DNA of 64,000 bases from Blastopirellula sediminis (lineage in GTDB: Bacteria; Planctomycetota; Planctomycetia; Pirellulales; Pirellulaceae), in contig NZ_JAJKFT010000010.1 in NCBI RefSeq assembly GCF_020966755.1, positions 3,539,513 through 3,603,512 on the forward strand, in the 5' to 3' direction. Positions 44,872 to 54,713 of the stretch are shown here, piece after piece. Under the pieces are notes generated by a model. It searched no databases. It worked only from the letters and a program-made list of their open reading frames with translations, and was not told the origin of the DNA. Each line of letters starts with the position of its first letter. Within the stretch, counting starts at the first letter, position 1. The position numbers and the translations under genes are program-made.

Positions 44872-45804
44872 TTATTTGCCGAGCGGGCTTGAGCGATCGG
44901 TCCAAGGGAATTCGTCAGCTCGAGCGGCGACGCGATTATCAACCAGGTATTTGATGTCGCGAAGCACGTTGTAGGCCGGATTCATCAGGAGAGCCGTTCC
45001 TTTGGCGTCCCCAGGCTTGGTCGCCAGGAACAGGTCGCGACCGTCGGCCGAGGCGTTCAAGCGGCCGCGGGAGAGTTGTTTTTCGATTTGCTTCGCATCG
45101 CTGTAGTTGCGCGACTCTTCCGAGGCGACCAGCATGATCGAAACCCTGGTTTGCAGCGCCGAGTGGTTGAGCGCTTGCGACGCGCTAAAGCCTTTAAAGG
45201 TCGTTTCGGGCGAGACCAAAACCAGGGCTTTCACGTCCTGACCTTGTTTCAGCCCGGCCAGAATCGGCCAGCTCCAGTCTTTGGCGGCCCAATTGGCGGC
45301 CAGAATGCTGCTGAAGTTGTCGGCGGCGACGATCGTCAAGAGGTCGATGTTCAGCTTGCCTTCATTGTTCTGGTCCATCAGGAAGCGTTTCACCGCTTCC
45401 ATGTCTTCGTCCATGAAGAGCTGCATCTGCTGACGTTTGATATCGTCGGTGTCGATCGTCTTGCTGACGCGATCGTTCAGTTGAATCGTCCATTGGCTGG
45501 CGCCATGCGTGCGGAGATCAGGAACGATCACGGCATAGCCTTCCTGCTTTTGCAAGACCGCGGCCAAGCCGGCGACGTCTTCCTTCTTCCCCTTCCAGCC
45601 ATGCAGCATGATGACCGGAATCGCTTTTTTCTCGTTCGGACTGGGGAAGTAAATCGCCTTCAACGCGACGCCGTCTTTGGTCATCAGCGAGACGTTTTCC
45701 GGCGGCGGAATCTTTCCTTTAGCGGCAGGCGGAGCTTGCGCTTGTGTGAAAAGGGCGAAACTAAGAACGAGCGCCAAAGCGGCGAAAGGTTGGATACGCG
45801 ACAT
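44872..45804 (-). CDS. Exported alpha/beta-hydrolase-fold protein with altered nucleophile elbow
   Basis: A 310-residue protein with a signal peptide (1-24, ending FTQAQA) and an alpha/beta-hydrolase pattern: PVIMLHGWKGKKED (oxyanion region), YAVIVPDLRTHG, and a late GDAKGTALL. At the nucleophile elbow, where GxSxG is expected, the chain reads IVAADNFSSILA. An Asp stands where Ser should be, and both flanking glycines are missing. Either the nucleophile is Asp, the alignment is shifted, or the protein is inactive. Single gene; function unknown. Confidence 0.8.
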   Translation of the reverse strand: MSRIQPFAALALVLSFALFTQAQAPPAAKGKIPPPENVSLMTKDGVALKAIYFPSPNEKKAIPVIMLHGWKGKKEDVAGLAAVLQKQEGYAVIVPDLRTHGASQWTIQLNDRVSKTIDTDDIKRQQMQLFMDEDMEAVKRFLMDQNNEGKLNIDLLTIVAADNFSSILAANWAAKDWSWPILAGLKQGQDVKALVLVSPETTFKGFSASQALNHSALQTRVSIMLVASEESRNYSDAKQIEKQLSRGRLNASADGRDLFLATKPGDAKGTALLMNPAYNVLRDIKYLVDNRVAARADEFPWTDRSSPLGK

Positions 45805-45910
45805 ATTCTTGGCGATTGATAGGGCGGGTGGTTGATTTTAAGTAGAGGAGAGGTCGATACTTACCTCAATCCTAAAGTCCCAACTCCCTGGGGTCAATCT
45901 TTGCGGCCAA

Positions 45911-46567
45911 TTACTTGTTCGTGACGAAAGTTTCGTCCATCGCCAGGTAATCGTGGGCGTCATGCTTGTAGAAGTCGTGGGCGATCCAAACGGAGATCGA
46001 CTGCATAAACTTCCGGCGGAACTTGTCTTCGGTCAAACTAGCGGTCGAAAACGTGCCGTTGGCAGGGAATTCAAGCGTCTGGTCGGTCGATTCGTAGACT
46101 GGCTTCCCTTTGTCGTTCATGTCGTAGACCGTGACCGAAAAATCGGCCTTACCCTTGTACATGGACGGGTGTTCCTGGATTTCGAGGTGGGCCAGGTCGA
46201 TCGCCAGCACGATGTCCGCGTTGACCCCCTTCCCGACCTTACGAGCGTCCAGCCGGTCCCAATTGGCGGTGTCTTGCCAGTCGTCGATCTTCTGCTGCGA
46301 GATGATCTTGATGTCGGGAACGTTGGCGGCGAGCAGCTTTTCGACCATCACCGCCAGGTTGTGCGACGTGTCGGTTTCCGAGCGGAACGAAGGGCTGGCG
46401 ATGCAGACCACCACCACCTTCTTCTCTTTCATGCCGGAGTAGCGAGCCGGAACTTCGTTGGGCGGATAAAGGAGCGTCGCCACCAGGTTGATGCAGCCGG
46501 TCGTCGGGACCAGCGTCAACAGGATCAACAAGGCGATTGAACGGCGGAAGTTGTTGGTTCGATCCAT
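45911..46567 (-). CDS. Conserved lipoprotein of unknown function
   Basis: A 218-residue lipoprotein: signal with lipobox PTTGC (Cys25), then a mixed alpha/beta domain starting KKVVVVCIASPSFRSETDTSHNLAVMVEKLL. A segment GVNADIVLAIDLAHLEIQE recalls periplasmic proteins that sense or build envelope complexes. No family is recognised with confidence. It is the last of four leftward genes (rny, ymdB, DUF2752, this), 68 bases after the DUF2752 stop. Confidence 0.78.
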   Translation of the reverse strand: MDRTNNFRRSIALLILLTLVPTTGCINLVATLLYPPNEVPARYSGMKEKKVVVVCIASPSFRSETDTSHNLAVMVEKLLAANVPDIKIISQQKIDDWQDTANWDRLDARKVGKGVNADIVLAIDLAHLEIQEHPSMYKGKADFSVTVYDMNDKGKPVYESTDQTLEFPANGTFSTASLTEDKFRRKFMQSISVWIAHDFYKHDAHDYLAMDETFVTNK

Positions 46568-46635
46568 CGAAGTTCTTCCCGCAGGATTCTAAAGTCGAGC
46601 GTCATCCTGACGCGTGATTGGTGGTGACTGTCGTT

Positions 46636-47073
46636 TCATGACATCACGCGGAATAGCCACTCGGCGACCATCACCGCAGCGATGCTGCAAACGACGACCA
46701 AGGCTACGATCTCGTTGGGATATCCCAGCGGAGGTCGACCTCGAAACGCCGTAACTAATAGCCAAGGAGCGCTGGCCATCGCCGTGAGCCCTAACAGAAA
46801 GCCGGCGGCGTTCGAGCGAATCGAACCGACGACGTTTCCTTTCGTCAGGTAAGCCCACGAGGTCGTCATTCCGCACGCTGGGCAGCGAACGCCGAACCAA
46901 ACTCGCGAGGAACATGGGGGCAAGCCAAGTTGCTGATGCGTTCCCAGGCCCTGGTTGTTTGGCGTTAGCATCGCGGCCGTACCCAACAGTCCGGCGACAA
47001 TCAGCCCGACCAGTCCCAGCAGCGATCTGCGGAACCAGCCAAGCGAACCGGATGAGGGGGGCGGAGCGCTCAT
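46636..47073 (-). CDS. DUF2752 membrane protein
   Basis: A 145-residue protein with three or so membrane helices and the family signature CPACGMTTSWAYLTKGNVVGSIRSNAAGF between the first and second. Family members are small integral membrane proteins of unknown function; the paired cysteines suggest metal binding or a thiol role. It lies 57 bases after ymdB. Confidence 0.88.
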   Translation of the reverse strand: MSAPPPSSGSLGWFRRSLLGLVGLIVAGLLGTAAMLTPNNQGLGTHQQLGLPPCSSRVWFGVRCPACGMTTSWAYLTKGNVVGSIRSNAAGFLLGLTAMASAPWLLVTAFRGRPPLGYPNEIVALVVVCSIAAVMVAEWLFRVMS

Positions 47074-47130
47074 AAAGCTATCAGGCGGCGGAGGTTACAG
47101 AAGTCTTGATGCGACGACAAGAGCAAAACG

Positions 47131-47958
47131 TCAGCCAGACGCATCTTTTGAGTATTCGGCCTGAAGGGCTTTCGCTTCCTCTTCGCGAATCTGAATTCGC
47201 CGGATAGAGACGGCCCGGCCTGTTTCTGGATCGACATCGACGATGCTGCCGCTCAGGCGAACGTCATCCCGAGCGACGTCAAACTGGGTAGGACGGAAGG
47301 TTACGGTCGTTTCGGTGACCCGTTCAATGTTCCGGCCAATGATGCTTTCGTGCGGTCCCGTCATCCCGATGTCGCACTGGAACGCGGTTCCCCCTTTGAA
47401 GATCTGCTCATCGGCGGTCGGCACATGGGTATGGGTTCCCAGCACGTAGGAGACTCGCCCGTCGAGATAGCGCCCCATCACTTGCTTGTCGCTGGTCGCT
47501 TCGGCATGGAAGTCGACGCAGCGAATTTTGATGCTAGCGGGGATTGTCGCCAGCACGCGATCGATCGCTTCCCAGGGGCAATCGACCGGACGCATAAAGA
47601 CGCGCCCCATGATGCTGATGACGGCGACTCGAATCCCTCCGGACGCTTCGACGATGGCGAACTCTTTGCCAGGCGCCGACTTGGGGTAGTTGGCCGGTTT
47701 GACGATGTTGTTTTGCGACTGCAGCGTCTGGAACAGCTCTTTGCGACGGTAGATGTGATCTCCCATCGTGATGCAGTCGACGCCGCAATCGATCAACTCG
47801 CGATAGGCGGCTGGGTTCAAGCCCGAGCCGCCGCAGGCGTTTTCGGCATTGGCGACAATCAGGCTCAGCCCTTCGCGCCGCCGCAGTCCATGAAGCGCCA
47901 TCCGCACGATGTCGCGTCCTGGTTTGCCGACGATGTCGCCAATGTGCAAAATCCGCAC
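47131..47958 (-). CDS. ymdB: YmdB-family metallophosphoesterase (2',3'-cyclic nucleotide phosphodiesterase)
   Basis: Dinuclear metal phosphodiesterase of the TIGR00282 family. The 275-residue protein shows the ligands: Asp8 in HIGDIVGKPGR, Glu and Asn in NAENACGGSGL, the TMGDHIYRRKE block, His in DFHAEATSDK, and GTHTHVPTAD. B. subtilis YmdB has Asn where this protein has Asp in MG(N/D)H. The GTG at 47958 has AAGGAG just upstream. It begins 18 bases after rny, the usual pairing in many bacteria, suggesting a shared role in RNA turnover. Confidence 0.93.
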   Translation of the reverse strand: MRILHIGDIVGKPGRDIVRMALHGLRRREGLSLIVANAENACGGSGLNPAAYRELIDCGVDCITMGDHIYRRKELFQTLQSQNNIVKPANYPKSAPGKEFAIVEASGGIRVAVISIMGRVFMRPVDCPWEAIDRVLATIPASIKIRCVDFHAEATSDKQVMGRYLDGRVSYVLGTHTHVPTADEQIFKGGTAFQCDIGMTGPHESIIGRNIERVTETTVTFRPTQFDVARDDVRLSGSIVDVDPETGRAVSIRRIQIREEEAKALQAEYSKDASG

Positions 47959-47976
47959 TGCTTCTCCTTCGCTGCT

Positions 47977-49530
47977 TTAGCGTGCGAACTCGGTAAAACG
48001 AGATTCGCGCACCACGGTCACTTTGATTTCGCCGGGATAGGTCAGCTGGGCCTCGAAAGCCTTGGCGATGTCGCGGGAGATCTTCGCCGCTTTCTCGTCA
48101 TCGGTGTCACGGCTGCTGGCGATCACGCGTAGTTCGCGACCCGCTTGAATCGCGAACGCCTGTTCGACGCCGTTGAAGCCGCGAGCGATCGCTTCCAGCT
48201 CTTCCATCCGCTTGATGTAGCGTTCGAGCGTTTCGCGACGAGCTCCCGGACGAGACGCACTGGCCGCATCGGCCGTCGCGACCAACATGGTGTAGGGATA
48301 TTCAGTGATGATTTCGTCGTGATGTCCGAACGCGGCGTGAACCACTTCCGGCGACTCGCCATGCCGTTTGAGCAGGTCGGCGCCGATCTTCGGGTGTCCC
48401 CCTTCCAGTTCATGGTCGGCCGCTTTGCCGATGTCGTGCAACAACCCGGCGCGACGAGCGATCCGCGCGTCGAGCCCGATCATTTCGGCCAGCATACCGG
48501 CGATGAAGCCGACTTCGATCGAATGCCGCAGCACGTTCTGGCTATAGCTGGTCCGGAAGTGAAGCCGGCCGAGCATGTGAATCAACCGGGGATGGAGACC
48601 GAGCACGTCCGCTTCGCTCGCCGCTTCCTCTCCCTTTTTGTTGATGACGTTTTCGATTTCGGCTTGCGTCTCTTTGACCACTTCCTCGATCCGCGTCGGA
48701 TGGATGCGGCCGTCGGCGATCAGCTTGTTGAGCGAGATCCGGGCGATTTCGCGGCGAACCGGATCGAAACCGCTCACGATCACCACGCCGGGCGTGTCGT
48801 CGATGATGACGTCGACGCCGGTCTCTTTTTCAAAGGAGCGAATGTTGCGACCTTCGCGGCCGATGATGCGTCCCTTGATGTCGTCGGTCGGAATGTCGAT
48901 CGCGCTGGTGGTCGACTCAGCCGTGTGAGCGGCGGCGAATCGCTGAATCGCGGTCAGCAGCATGTCCTGCGCTTGTTGCTTGCAGGTTTCTTCCACGCGG
49001 CGCTGATGCTTCAAGATCAGGGCGCCGGTTTCCCCTTGCAGTTCCTGGTCGAGCAAACGCAGGAGTTCAGCTTTCGCTTCGTCGCGATTGAGGCCGCTCA
49101 TCTTGTGCAGGCGTTCCTGCTGTTCGCGGGTAATCGCCTTCAGCTCGTCCGACTTGCGGCTGGCGTCTTCGATTTTCTCGGTCAGGCGGCGTTCTTTGGA
49201 TTCGACCATGTGCTCTTGCTTGCGCAAGTGGGTCGCTTGCTGTTCGAGCGACTCTTCGCGGCGGTCGAGCGATTTTTCGCGGTCGCGGATTTCATCGCGG
49301 CTGCGGTTCAGTTCGGCTTCGGCCTTGGTCTTGAAATCGATCGCCTCTTCCTTGGCTTCGATTTTGGCTTCTTTGAGCAGGTTGTCGGCGTCTTGTTTGG
49401 CACGTTCCAGGATTTGCTGCGCTTCGGTTTCGGCATCCTTTTTCCGCAACCGGTCAATAATCTTGACGAGCACAATCGCGATCGCAAAGCCGACGACGGC
49501 GAAGATCGCGTAGGTTAATGCGTCAGGCAC
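47977..49530 (-). CDS. rny: Ribonuclease Y
   Basis: Membrane-tethered endoribonuclease that starts mRNA decay. The 517-residue protein has one N-terminal membrane helix ([19 protein letters not shown]), a long coiled coil (about 30-190), a KH domain ([21 protein letters not shown]) and an HD domain ([26 protein letters not shown]). The frame extends to 49614, but the GTG at 49530 with GGGAG nine bases upstream fits the family start. First gene of an rny-ymdB operon. Confidence 0.94.
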   Translation of the reverse strand: MPDALTYAIFAVVGFAIAIVLVKIIDRLRKKDAETEAQQILERAKQDADNLLKEAKIEAKEEAIDFKTKAEAELNRSRDEIRDREKSLDRREESLEQQATHLRKQEHMVESKERRLTEKIEDASRKSDELKAITREQQERLHKMSGLNRDEAKAELLRLLDQELQGETGALILKHQRRVEETCKQQAQDMLLTAIQRFAAAHTAESTTSAIDIPTDDIKGRIIGREGRNIRSFEKETGVDVIIDDTPGVVIVSGFDPVRREIARISLNKLIADGRIHPTRIEEVVKETQAEIENVINKKGEEAASEADVLGLHPRLIHMLGRLHFRTSYSQNVLRHSIEVGFIAGMLAEMIGLDARIARRAGLLHDIGKAADHELEGGHPKIGADLLKRHGESPEVVHAAFGHHDEIITEYPYTMLVATADAASASRPGARRETLERYIKRMEELEAIARGFNGVEQAFAIQAGRELRVIASSRDTDDEKAAKISRDIAKAFEAQLTYPGEIKVTVVRESRFTEFAR

Positions 49531-50214
49531 GTACGATATCTCCCTCAATGGAAATGGGAGCGACTCCGGCGCTCGCTTAGGCGCATAATGCGCCGCTACG
49601 GCGTCGTCCACCACGCGCTTGCAGAGGGAAATTGAGAATCGAGCGACGAAGCTTCCGCTAAGTTAGCGGTCGGCTCGCTGGCGATCGGGATGGCGACCAG
49701 ATGCCGACCGTGGCGGGCTGCCTCGCTCGATATGGCACGAGCCGCATCGAGCTAGAAATTCGGTCGGCAATGTTTCGGCGTCAAGTTCTAGCCAACCCAG
49801 CAGCGGCAAAGCCACCACCAGCTTGGGACGCGAATGCGGATAGAACGAACGACCGCTTCTTTTCGGCGCGCGAGCCGGTCCAAGCACGTAGCACTTGCTC
49901 GGGCAAACTCGCATCATCAGACGCAAAAAGAGAAGAAGCAGTGGTTGCATCGGTTCGTCTCGCTATTCGCAGGGACTAGATTTCCGGAACCAGGATCCAA
50001 GTGCTCGAAGGCAATTTCCGCCTGTCGCGGGGCGGACTATCGACATGCGGGGCAAGCCGAAAAAGTCGCTGGGTGCGATGGGTAATTGTCATCGTAAACG
50101 GCGCGTCGCAACTTAACGCTGCGAAACCGTTTAAGGTATGTTAACAGACTAATGACGCCCTGGGAAGATTTGCCTTCCCCCCTTTCTTCCCCCACTGTCG
50201 GAAAACCGTAGGTA
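49531..50214. other. 684-base gap upstream of rny and tilS
   Basis: Divergent starts of rny and tilS bound this gap. Several frames are open, but their proteins are Arg/Ser/Pro-rich with no recognisable pattern, so none is called. A 15-base palindrome GGCGCATAATGCGCC sits at 49580-49594. It should contain two promoters; no sharp consensus is seen. Confidence 0.5.
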
Positions 50215-51210
50215 ATGCGCCCGTTTGAATCCGCTCTCTGCGATAGTTGGTCGCCGGCAGACTGGGCCGACTGTACCGTTTTGGTCGCCGTTAGCGGCGG
50301 CGCCGATAGCGTTGCGCTGCTTCGCGCCCTTATGGCGATCCGAAAACAGGGAAAAGGGCGGCTGATTGTCGCCCATATCGACCACAACTTACGCGTCGAG
50401 TCCGCCGAGGACGCCGAATTTGTCCAGGAATTGGCCGATCGACTGGCGATTCCTGCCCTCTTCGGCAAGGTGGAGTTTGAATTCACCCTCACCGAGAGTG
50501 GAGACGGCATCGAAGCGGCCGCTCGCGAGGCGCGGTACAAATTCTTAAAGCAGTTCGCCATGGAGCAAGGAGCCCGATATATCGTCACGGCCCATACGGC
50601 CGACGATCAGGTCGAAACCGTCCTGCAGCGGATCTTACGCGGGACGAGCGTCGCCGGACTAACGGGGATTCCGCGGGCGCGAGAATTAGCCCCTGGGATC
50701 AGCCTTTTACGTCCGATGCTGGGAATTCGCCGCGCCGAGGTGGAAGCGTACCTGGCCGAAATCGGGCAAGACTTCCGGCACGACGCGACGAACGACGAGT
50801 CCGACTTCTTTCGGAACAAACTTCGCAACGAATTGCTCCCCCTGCTTCGCAGTGAGTATCTGCCGCAAGTTGATCAGTCGCTTTTGCGTCTGGCGGCCGG
50901 CGCGACCGAGTGCCGCGAATATGTAGCGGCCGAGGCGGAGCGCCTTCTCGACGCTTGTCTTTTGACGCAGTCGAGTAAGCAAGTGACGCTCAACGCGAAG
51001 CGACTGGCGACCGCCGATCCCTTTCTGGCGATCGAAGCGTGCGTCTTGCTCTGGCGGCGCCAAGATTGGTCGCGGCAGGAAATGGGACGGGACAAATGGC
51101 GGGCGCTGCTGACGCTGATCGCGGCCGACGCTCCCGCGCCGATTGAACTTCCTGGCGGGATTCGGGCCGAAAAAAAGGGGGAGCAGCTGACGCTGACTCC
51201 CCCTTCGTAG
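50215..51210 (+). CDS. tilS: tRNA(Ile)-lysidine synthase, short form
   Basis: Converts C34 of the AUA-reading tRNA-Ile to lysidine, using ATP and lysine. The 331-residue protein has the PP-loop SGGADS at about 28-33, HIDHNLR, EAAAREARYKFL, TAHTADDQVET, and the later RPML and DATNDE..RNKLRNELLP. It is shorter than the E. coli enzyme (about 430) and seems to keep only part of the C-terminal domain, as in some thermophile versions. Its last codons contain a hairpin that serves as terminator for the facing MFS gene. Confidence 0.95.
   Translation: MRPFESALCDSWSPADWADCTVLVAVSGGADSVALLRALMAIRKQGKGRLIVAHIDHNLRVESAEDAEFVQELADRLAIPALFGKVEFEFTLTESGDGIEAAAREARYKFLKQFAMEQGARYIVTAHTADDQVETVLQRILRGTSVAGLTGIPRARELAPGISLLRPMLGIRRAEVEAYLAEIGQDFRHDATNDESDFFRNKLRNELLPLLRSEYLPQVDQSLLRLAAGATECREYVAAEAERLLDACLLTQSSKQVTLNAKRLATADPFLAIEACVLLWRRQDWSRQEMGRDKWRALLTLIAADAPAPIELPGGIRAEKKGEQLTLTPPS
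51177..51203 (-). terminator. Terminator of the MFS gene, inside the tilS 3' end
   Basis: On the minus strand GGGGGAG pairs with CTCCCCC and is followed by a seven-T run. The stem (51177-51183 with 51197-51203) lies within the last codons of tilS and 31 bases past the MFS stop. Confidence 0.8.
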
Positions 51211-51233
51211 TTTCGGTTGGTGGTGACGCCAAC

Positions 51234-52874
51234 TTAGGCGTCGGCTGGTCCTTCGAGACCGCCGGTGAACTTCTCGTCCTCGGCGCCATGTCCGACCAGC
51301 ACCTCCGCCTTGTAACCACCTTGGCTGGCGAAGTAGACGATCAGCAGCAAATAGCACGCGAGCATGATGCACGGGAAGACCGCCACCGCGAACAGAGCGT
51401 CTTTCTTCGCCGTTTCGCTGGCGGAGGTGACGATCTCTTGTTCCGCTTCCGGCAGTTTCTTCACGGCGTCGACGTTGACCGCGTTGTAGGTGCCGAAGAC
51501 CCAATTCTTTTCTTCTTCGACCTGCTTCAAGATCGCCGGGTGGTCCTGCAGAGCCGCAACCTGAGCCGAGTCTTGGAAGTAGCCGAGGAACACGGCGCCA
51601 ACCACGCCGACCCCCAACATGCCGACGCCGCCGGTGGCGTTCAGCGTCAAGGCGCCGCCGCGAGGCGATTGTTCGGCTACCACGCCGAGCATGGTCGGCC
51701 AGAAGAAGGTCTTACCGAGACCGTAAATGGTCGCAGCAATGAAGATCAACGCGATGCTTTCGACCTTCGACAGGAAGACCAGACCGACGATCGCGATCAC
51801 CGAGCTGGCGGCCAACAGACCGAGCGGCGAAAGCTTGTGGACGATCGGGCCAGCGAAGAATCGCAAGATCATCATGATCAACGAGGTGTAAACGATGATC
51901 CAACCGGCCGCCAGTTTGTTCTGGGTCATGACCGGTTCCATCAGCGAGGTGATCCAGCTGTCGGTACCAAGTTCGGTGGTCGCCAGCGGAACCATGATGA
52001 GCAGCATGAACAAGAAGAGCGGGCGGCCGATGGCGAACTTGGTGATCGCCCCCATGCCGATCGTTCCGAGTGCGATGCAGCCCCAGACGGCGTAAATCAT
52101 CCAACCGCTGGCGTCGACGCCTCCCTTGCCGAGAAGTTCGGTCGCTACGCGGCCCAGTTCGTTGAACATGAGGAAGCCGACGATAAACGCGCCCCCCATG
52201 CCGAATTCGGCCAGCATTTCGCCGTAGGAAACGCCCGCAGCGACCCGTTCGTTCACCGGGAAGCGGCACGGCAACATCATCAAACCGTAAATGACGGTCG
52301 GAATCAGAATGAGCGCGACCTTGTACTGCCAGGCCATCGATTCGCCGCCGGAGAAGATGTTCGACAGAAAACCGCCGGGACCCATGCCGATCGTAATGAT
52401 GCCGCCGAGGACGAGACCGCCGGGCCAGCCGGCATGCAACGCGTTGAGCCACTTCGTCTTTTCGTTCGGGAAGAGGGTCGCGACGACCGGGTTCACGACC
52501 GCTTCGACGGTACCGTTACCGAGGGCGACGATGAACGTACCGAAATAGAGACTCCAGTACGGGTCGAAGTACATCGGCAGAACGATCGTCATGATCACCG
52601 ACAACGCGTGGCAAGCGAACGCGAAATACATCGCGGTCTTGTAACCGATGCGGTCGATCACGAGGCTGAACAAAATAATGCTGATCGCGAACGGCCAGAG
52701 ACCGACGCCGAAGATTTCCCCCTTCTGGGTTTCGGTCAGATTGAAGACCGTGCCCCACTCATCAATGATGATCGCGCGGATGATGAACCCGAACGCGGTG
52801 GTGATGAGGGAGATAAAACAGGCCCAGAAGAGAAACTTCTTTTCTCCTTCGCTTGGCGCCGACTTTTCATTCAT
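51234..52874 (-). CDS. Major facilitator superfamily transporter
   Basis: An integral membrane protein of 546 residues with about twelve helices and the MFS loop 2-3 region SLVIDRIGYKTAMYF. A large polar insertion (about 455-505) precedes the last helix. It has a second-half pattern FFAGPIVHKLSPLGLL and YGLGKTFFWPTMLGVVAEQSPRGGA. Substrate is not evident; features are closest to sugar or nucleoside-type MFS carriers, which is only a guess. The open frame to 53018 is not used; the ATG at 52874 gives MNEKSAPSEGEKKFLFW. Confidence 0.87.
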   Translation of the reverse strand: MNEKSAPSEGEKKFLFWACFISLITTAFGFIIRAIIIDEWGTVFNLTETQKGEIFGVGLWPFAISIILFSLVIDRIGYKTAMYFAFACHALSVIMTIVLPMYFDPYWSLYFGTFIVALGNGTVEAVVNPVVATLFPNEKTKWLNALHAGWPGGLVLGGIITIGMGPGGFLSNIFSGGESMAWQYKVALILIPTVIYGLMMLPCRFPVNERVAAGVSYGEMLAEFGMGGAFIVGFLMFNELGRVATELLGKGGVDASGWMIYAVWGCIALGTIGMGAITKFAIGRPLFLFMLLIMVPLATTELGTDSWITSLMEPVMTQNKLAAGWIIVYTSLIMMILRFFAGPIVHKLSPLGLLAASSVIAIVGLVFLSKVESIALIFIAATIYGLGKTFFWPTMLGVVAEQSPRGGALTLNATGGVGMLGVGVVGAVFLGYFQDSAQVAALQDHPAILKQVEEEKNWVFGTYNAVNVDAVKKLPEAEQEIVTSASETAKKDALFAVAVFPCIMLACYLLLIVYFASQGGYKAEVLVGHGAEDEKFTGGLEGPADA

Positions 52875-53221
52875 ATCGGGGAGGCTCCTCTTCGCTTCAG
52901 TGCATAATGGGGAGGACGTGGGAAAGGAAACCAGCGGTTCGCCGTCGTTTTTCTGCCAGGGCAAGACGTGATCAGCGTCGGGCAAAGAGCGACAGGTCGC
53001 CGGGCGAGTGTATAGCAAAATTCAGAGTATAGCGAGTGCTAGCGGGAAGTAAACTATTACTGGATTGAGATTTCGGGCGGATTTTTTCCCAGGTTCGCAA
53101 AATCTTAGGGGAGTTCGCAAATTCTCTGGTTTTGCTAGTTTAATGCTCGCGATATTCCCCTTGAGAGCTGTCATTTCCCTCTTCTGCTGAACTATTTCCT
53201 AGCCGACGGGCCGGTCGTTTG
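52875..53221. other. Divergent promoter gap
   Basis: 347 bases between the divergent MFS and glycosyltransferase starts. The middle part (about 53010-53160) is AT-rich compared with the surroundings, which suits promoters. No coding frame, repeat or RNA gene is seen. Confidence 0.45.
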
Positions 53222-54505
53222 ATGTCAAAGCTTTTCGCCAGCCGCTGGTTTTGGGTGATCTTGCTGCTTGCGTTCGCTTTGCGAGTTGGAGCCGCGTACT
53301 GGTGGCAAAGTCGAATCCCGGCTGGTGAACGTTTCTTTTTCGGCGATAGCGCGTCATACGAAACGTTGGCGCGGCAAGTCGCGCACGGCGAGGATTATCG
53401 TTACGGCGATTCCTATATCTTCCGCACGCCCGGCTACCCTGCGATCCTGGCCCCTTTCTATTGGTTCAGCGACGAGCCGAATCCAATGACGCTGCGGATC
53501 TTCGGCGCCGCGCTCGGTACGATCACTGCGGCGCTCTGTGGAATACTGGCCGCCCGGTTTTCCTCGACCACAGCAGGCCTGATCGCGACGCTCTTGGCGG
53601 CGTTCTATCCCGGCGGACTCGCGATGAGCGCCTTTGTGCTCAGCGAAGTCGCGTTCTGTCCTTGGATGCTGCTGCAGATCTGGTTCTGGGATGAAGCGTT
53701 TCAATCCGATTCGCGACGGAGTCGTTTGCTCTGGGCGATTGCGGCCGGAGTGATGATGGCGGCCGCGGTGCTGACGCGACCAAGCTGGATGCTCTTTCCC
53801 TTCTTCGCCGTGCCGATCTGTCTGCTGATGTTGCCACAGCGACTGCGGCAGATCGAAGTGATGTTCGTACTCGGGCTCTCCTTTATGGCGGCGATGTCTC
53901 CCTGGTGGATTCGCAACTACCAGGTCGCCGGCCGTTTCGTGCCGACCTCGCTGCAAGTTGGCGCCAGTTTGTATGACGGCATTCGGCCCGGCGCCGATGG
54001 CGGCAGCGATATGGCGTTTGTCGAACCGTTCCGACAGGAGCAACTCGCGGCGGATGCGGCGGCGGAAGGTCCGCTGCTTGGAACCTTCGAGACCCGGCTC
54101 GACGATCGGATGAAAGCGGCGTCGGTCGCCTGGGCGAAAGAGCATCCAGGCGAAGTCGTTGAATTGGCGGGGAAAAAGCTGATCCGATACTGGAATTTCT
54201 GGCCGAATGAATCGAGTTTTCAAAGCGTGAAGTTCCGGCTGATCATTGCCGTGGGGTACTTACCTATTTTAATATTGGGCCTGGTCGGGCTGGTCGCGTA
54301 TCGCCGGCAATCGCTCGGCATCTGGTTGTGTGGCTTGCCTATCTTCTACTTTTCGCTGCTCCACATGATCTTCGTCAGCTCGATTCGCTATCGTCAGCCC
54401 CCCATGATTCCGCTGACTGTCTTGGCTGCTGGCGCCGCCGTTTGGCTCTTTTATCGCTGGCGATCGGCAAAAGAGCCATCGACCGAAACAGCGTCGGCTG
54501 CGTAG
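53222..54505 (+). CDS. GT-C family membrane glycosyltransferase (PMT/ArnT-like)
   Basis: A 427-residue polytopic membrane protein with the GT39/GT-C plan. An N-terminal helix is followed by a loop with an acidic motif (FFFGDSASYETLARQ) and RTPGYPAILAPFYW, then about ten more helices. Such enzymes transfer a sugar from a polyprenyl-phosphate carrier to protein, lipid or glycan at the periplasmic face. Acceptor unknown. ATG at 53222 chosen; a TTG one codon earlier opens the same frame. Confidence 0.87.
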   Translation: MSKLFASRWFWVILLLAFALRVGAAYWWQSRIPAGERFFFGDSASYETLARQVAHGEDYRYGDSYIFRTPGYPAILAPFYWFSDEPNPMTLRIFGAALGTITAALCGILAARFSSTTAGLIATLLAAFYPGGLAMSAFVLSEVAFCPWMLLQIWFWDEAFQSDSRRSRLLWAIAAGVMMAAAVLTRPSWMLFPFFAVPICLLMLPQRLRQIEVMFVLGLSFMAAMSPWWIRNYQVAGRFVPTSLQVGASLYDGIRPGADGGSDMAFVEPFRQEQLAADAAAEGPLLGTFETRLDDRMKAASVAWAKEHPGEVVELAGKKLIRYWNFWPNESSFQSVKFRLIIAVGYLPILILGLVGLVAYRRQSLGIWLCGLPIFYFSLLHMIFVSSIRYRQPPMIPLTVLAAGAAVWLFYRWRSAKEPSTETASAA

Positions 54506-54514
54506 TACGTTGGT

Positions 54515-54592
54515 GGGTGGCACTGCTGGCTTGTCCAGCAGTGGGCATCGGGTACCAGGCTCACACTGCTGGACAAGCCAGCAGTGCCACCC
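54515..54592. repeat. Perfect inverted-repeat element, copy 2
   Basis: Arms 54515-54543 and 54564-54592 are identical to those of copy 1 at 808-886; only the 20-base spacer differs. The stretch after it (to about 54650) is also rich in short palindromic words such as CTGGCTCACAGAGCC. It lies downstream of the glycosyltransferase gene. Confidence 0.9.
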
Positions 54593-54713
54593 GGTAGCCG
54601 CCTGGTTTGCCCAGCTTCGCCTGGCTCACAGAGCCGTGGCACGCCCCGTTCCGTCATACTTCGCTTTACCATTTGCGCGATTTTTGCCAAGATAGCTGCC
54701 TCACGCGGCGATC

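Noticed and set aside
49663-49979. Open frames on both strands upstream of rny
   Set aside because: Low-quality, Arg/Ser/Pro-rich proteins with no start signals; no evidence for coding.
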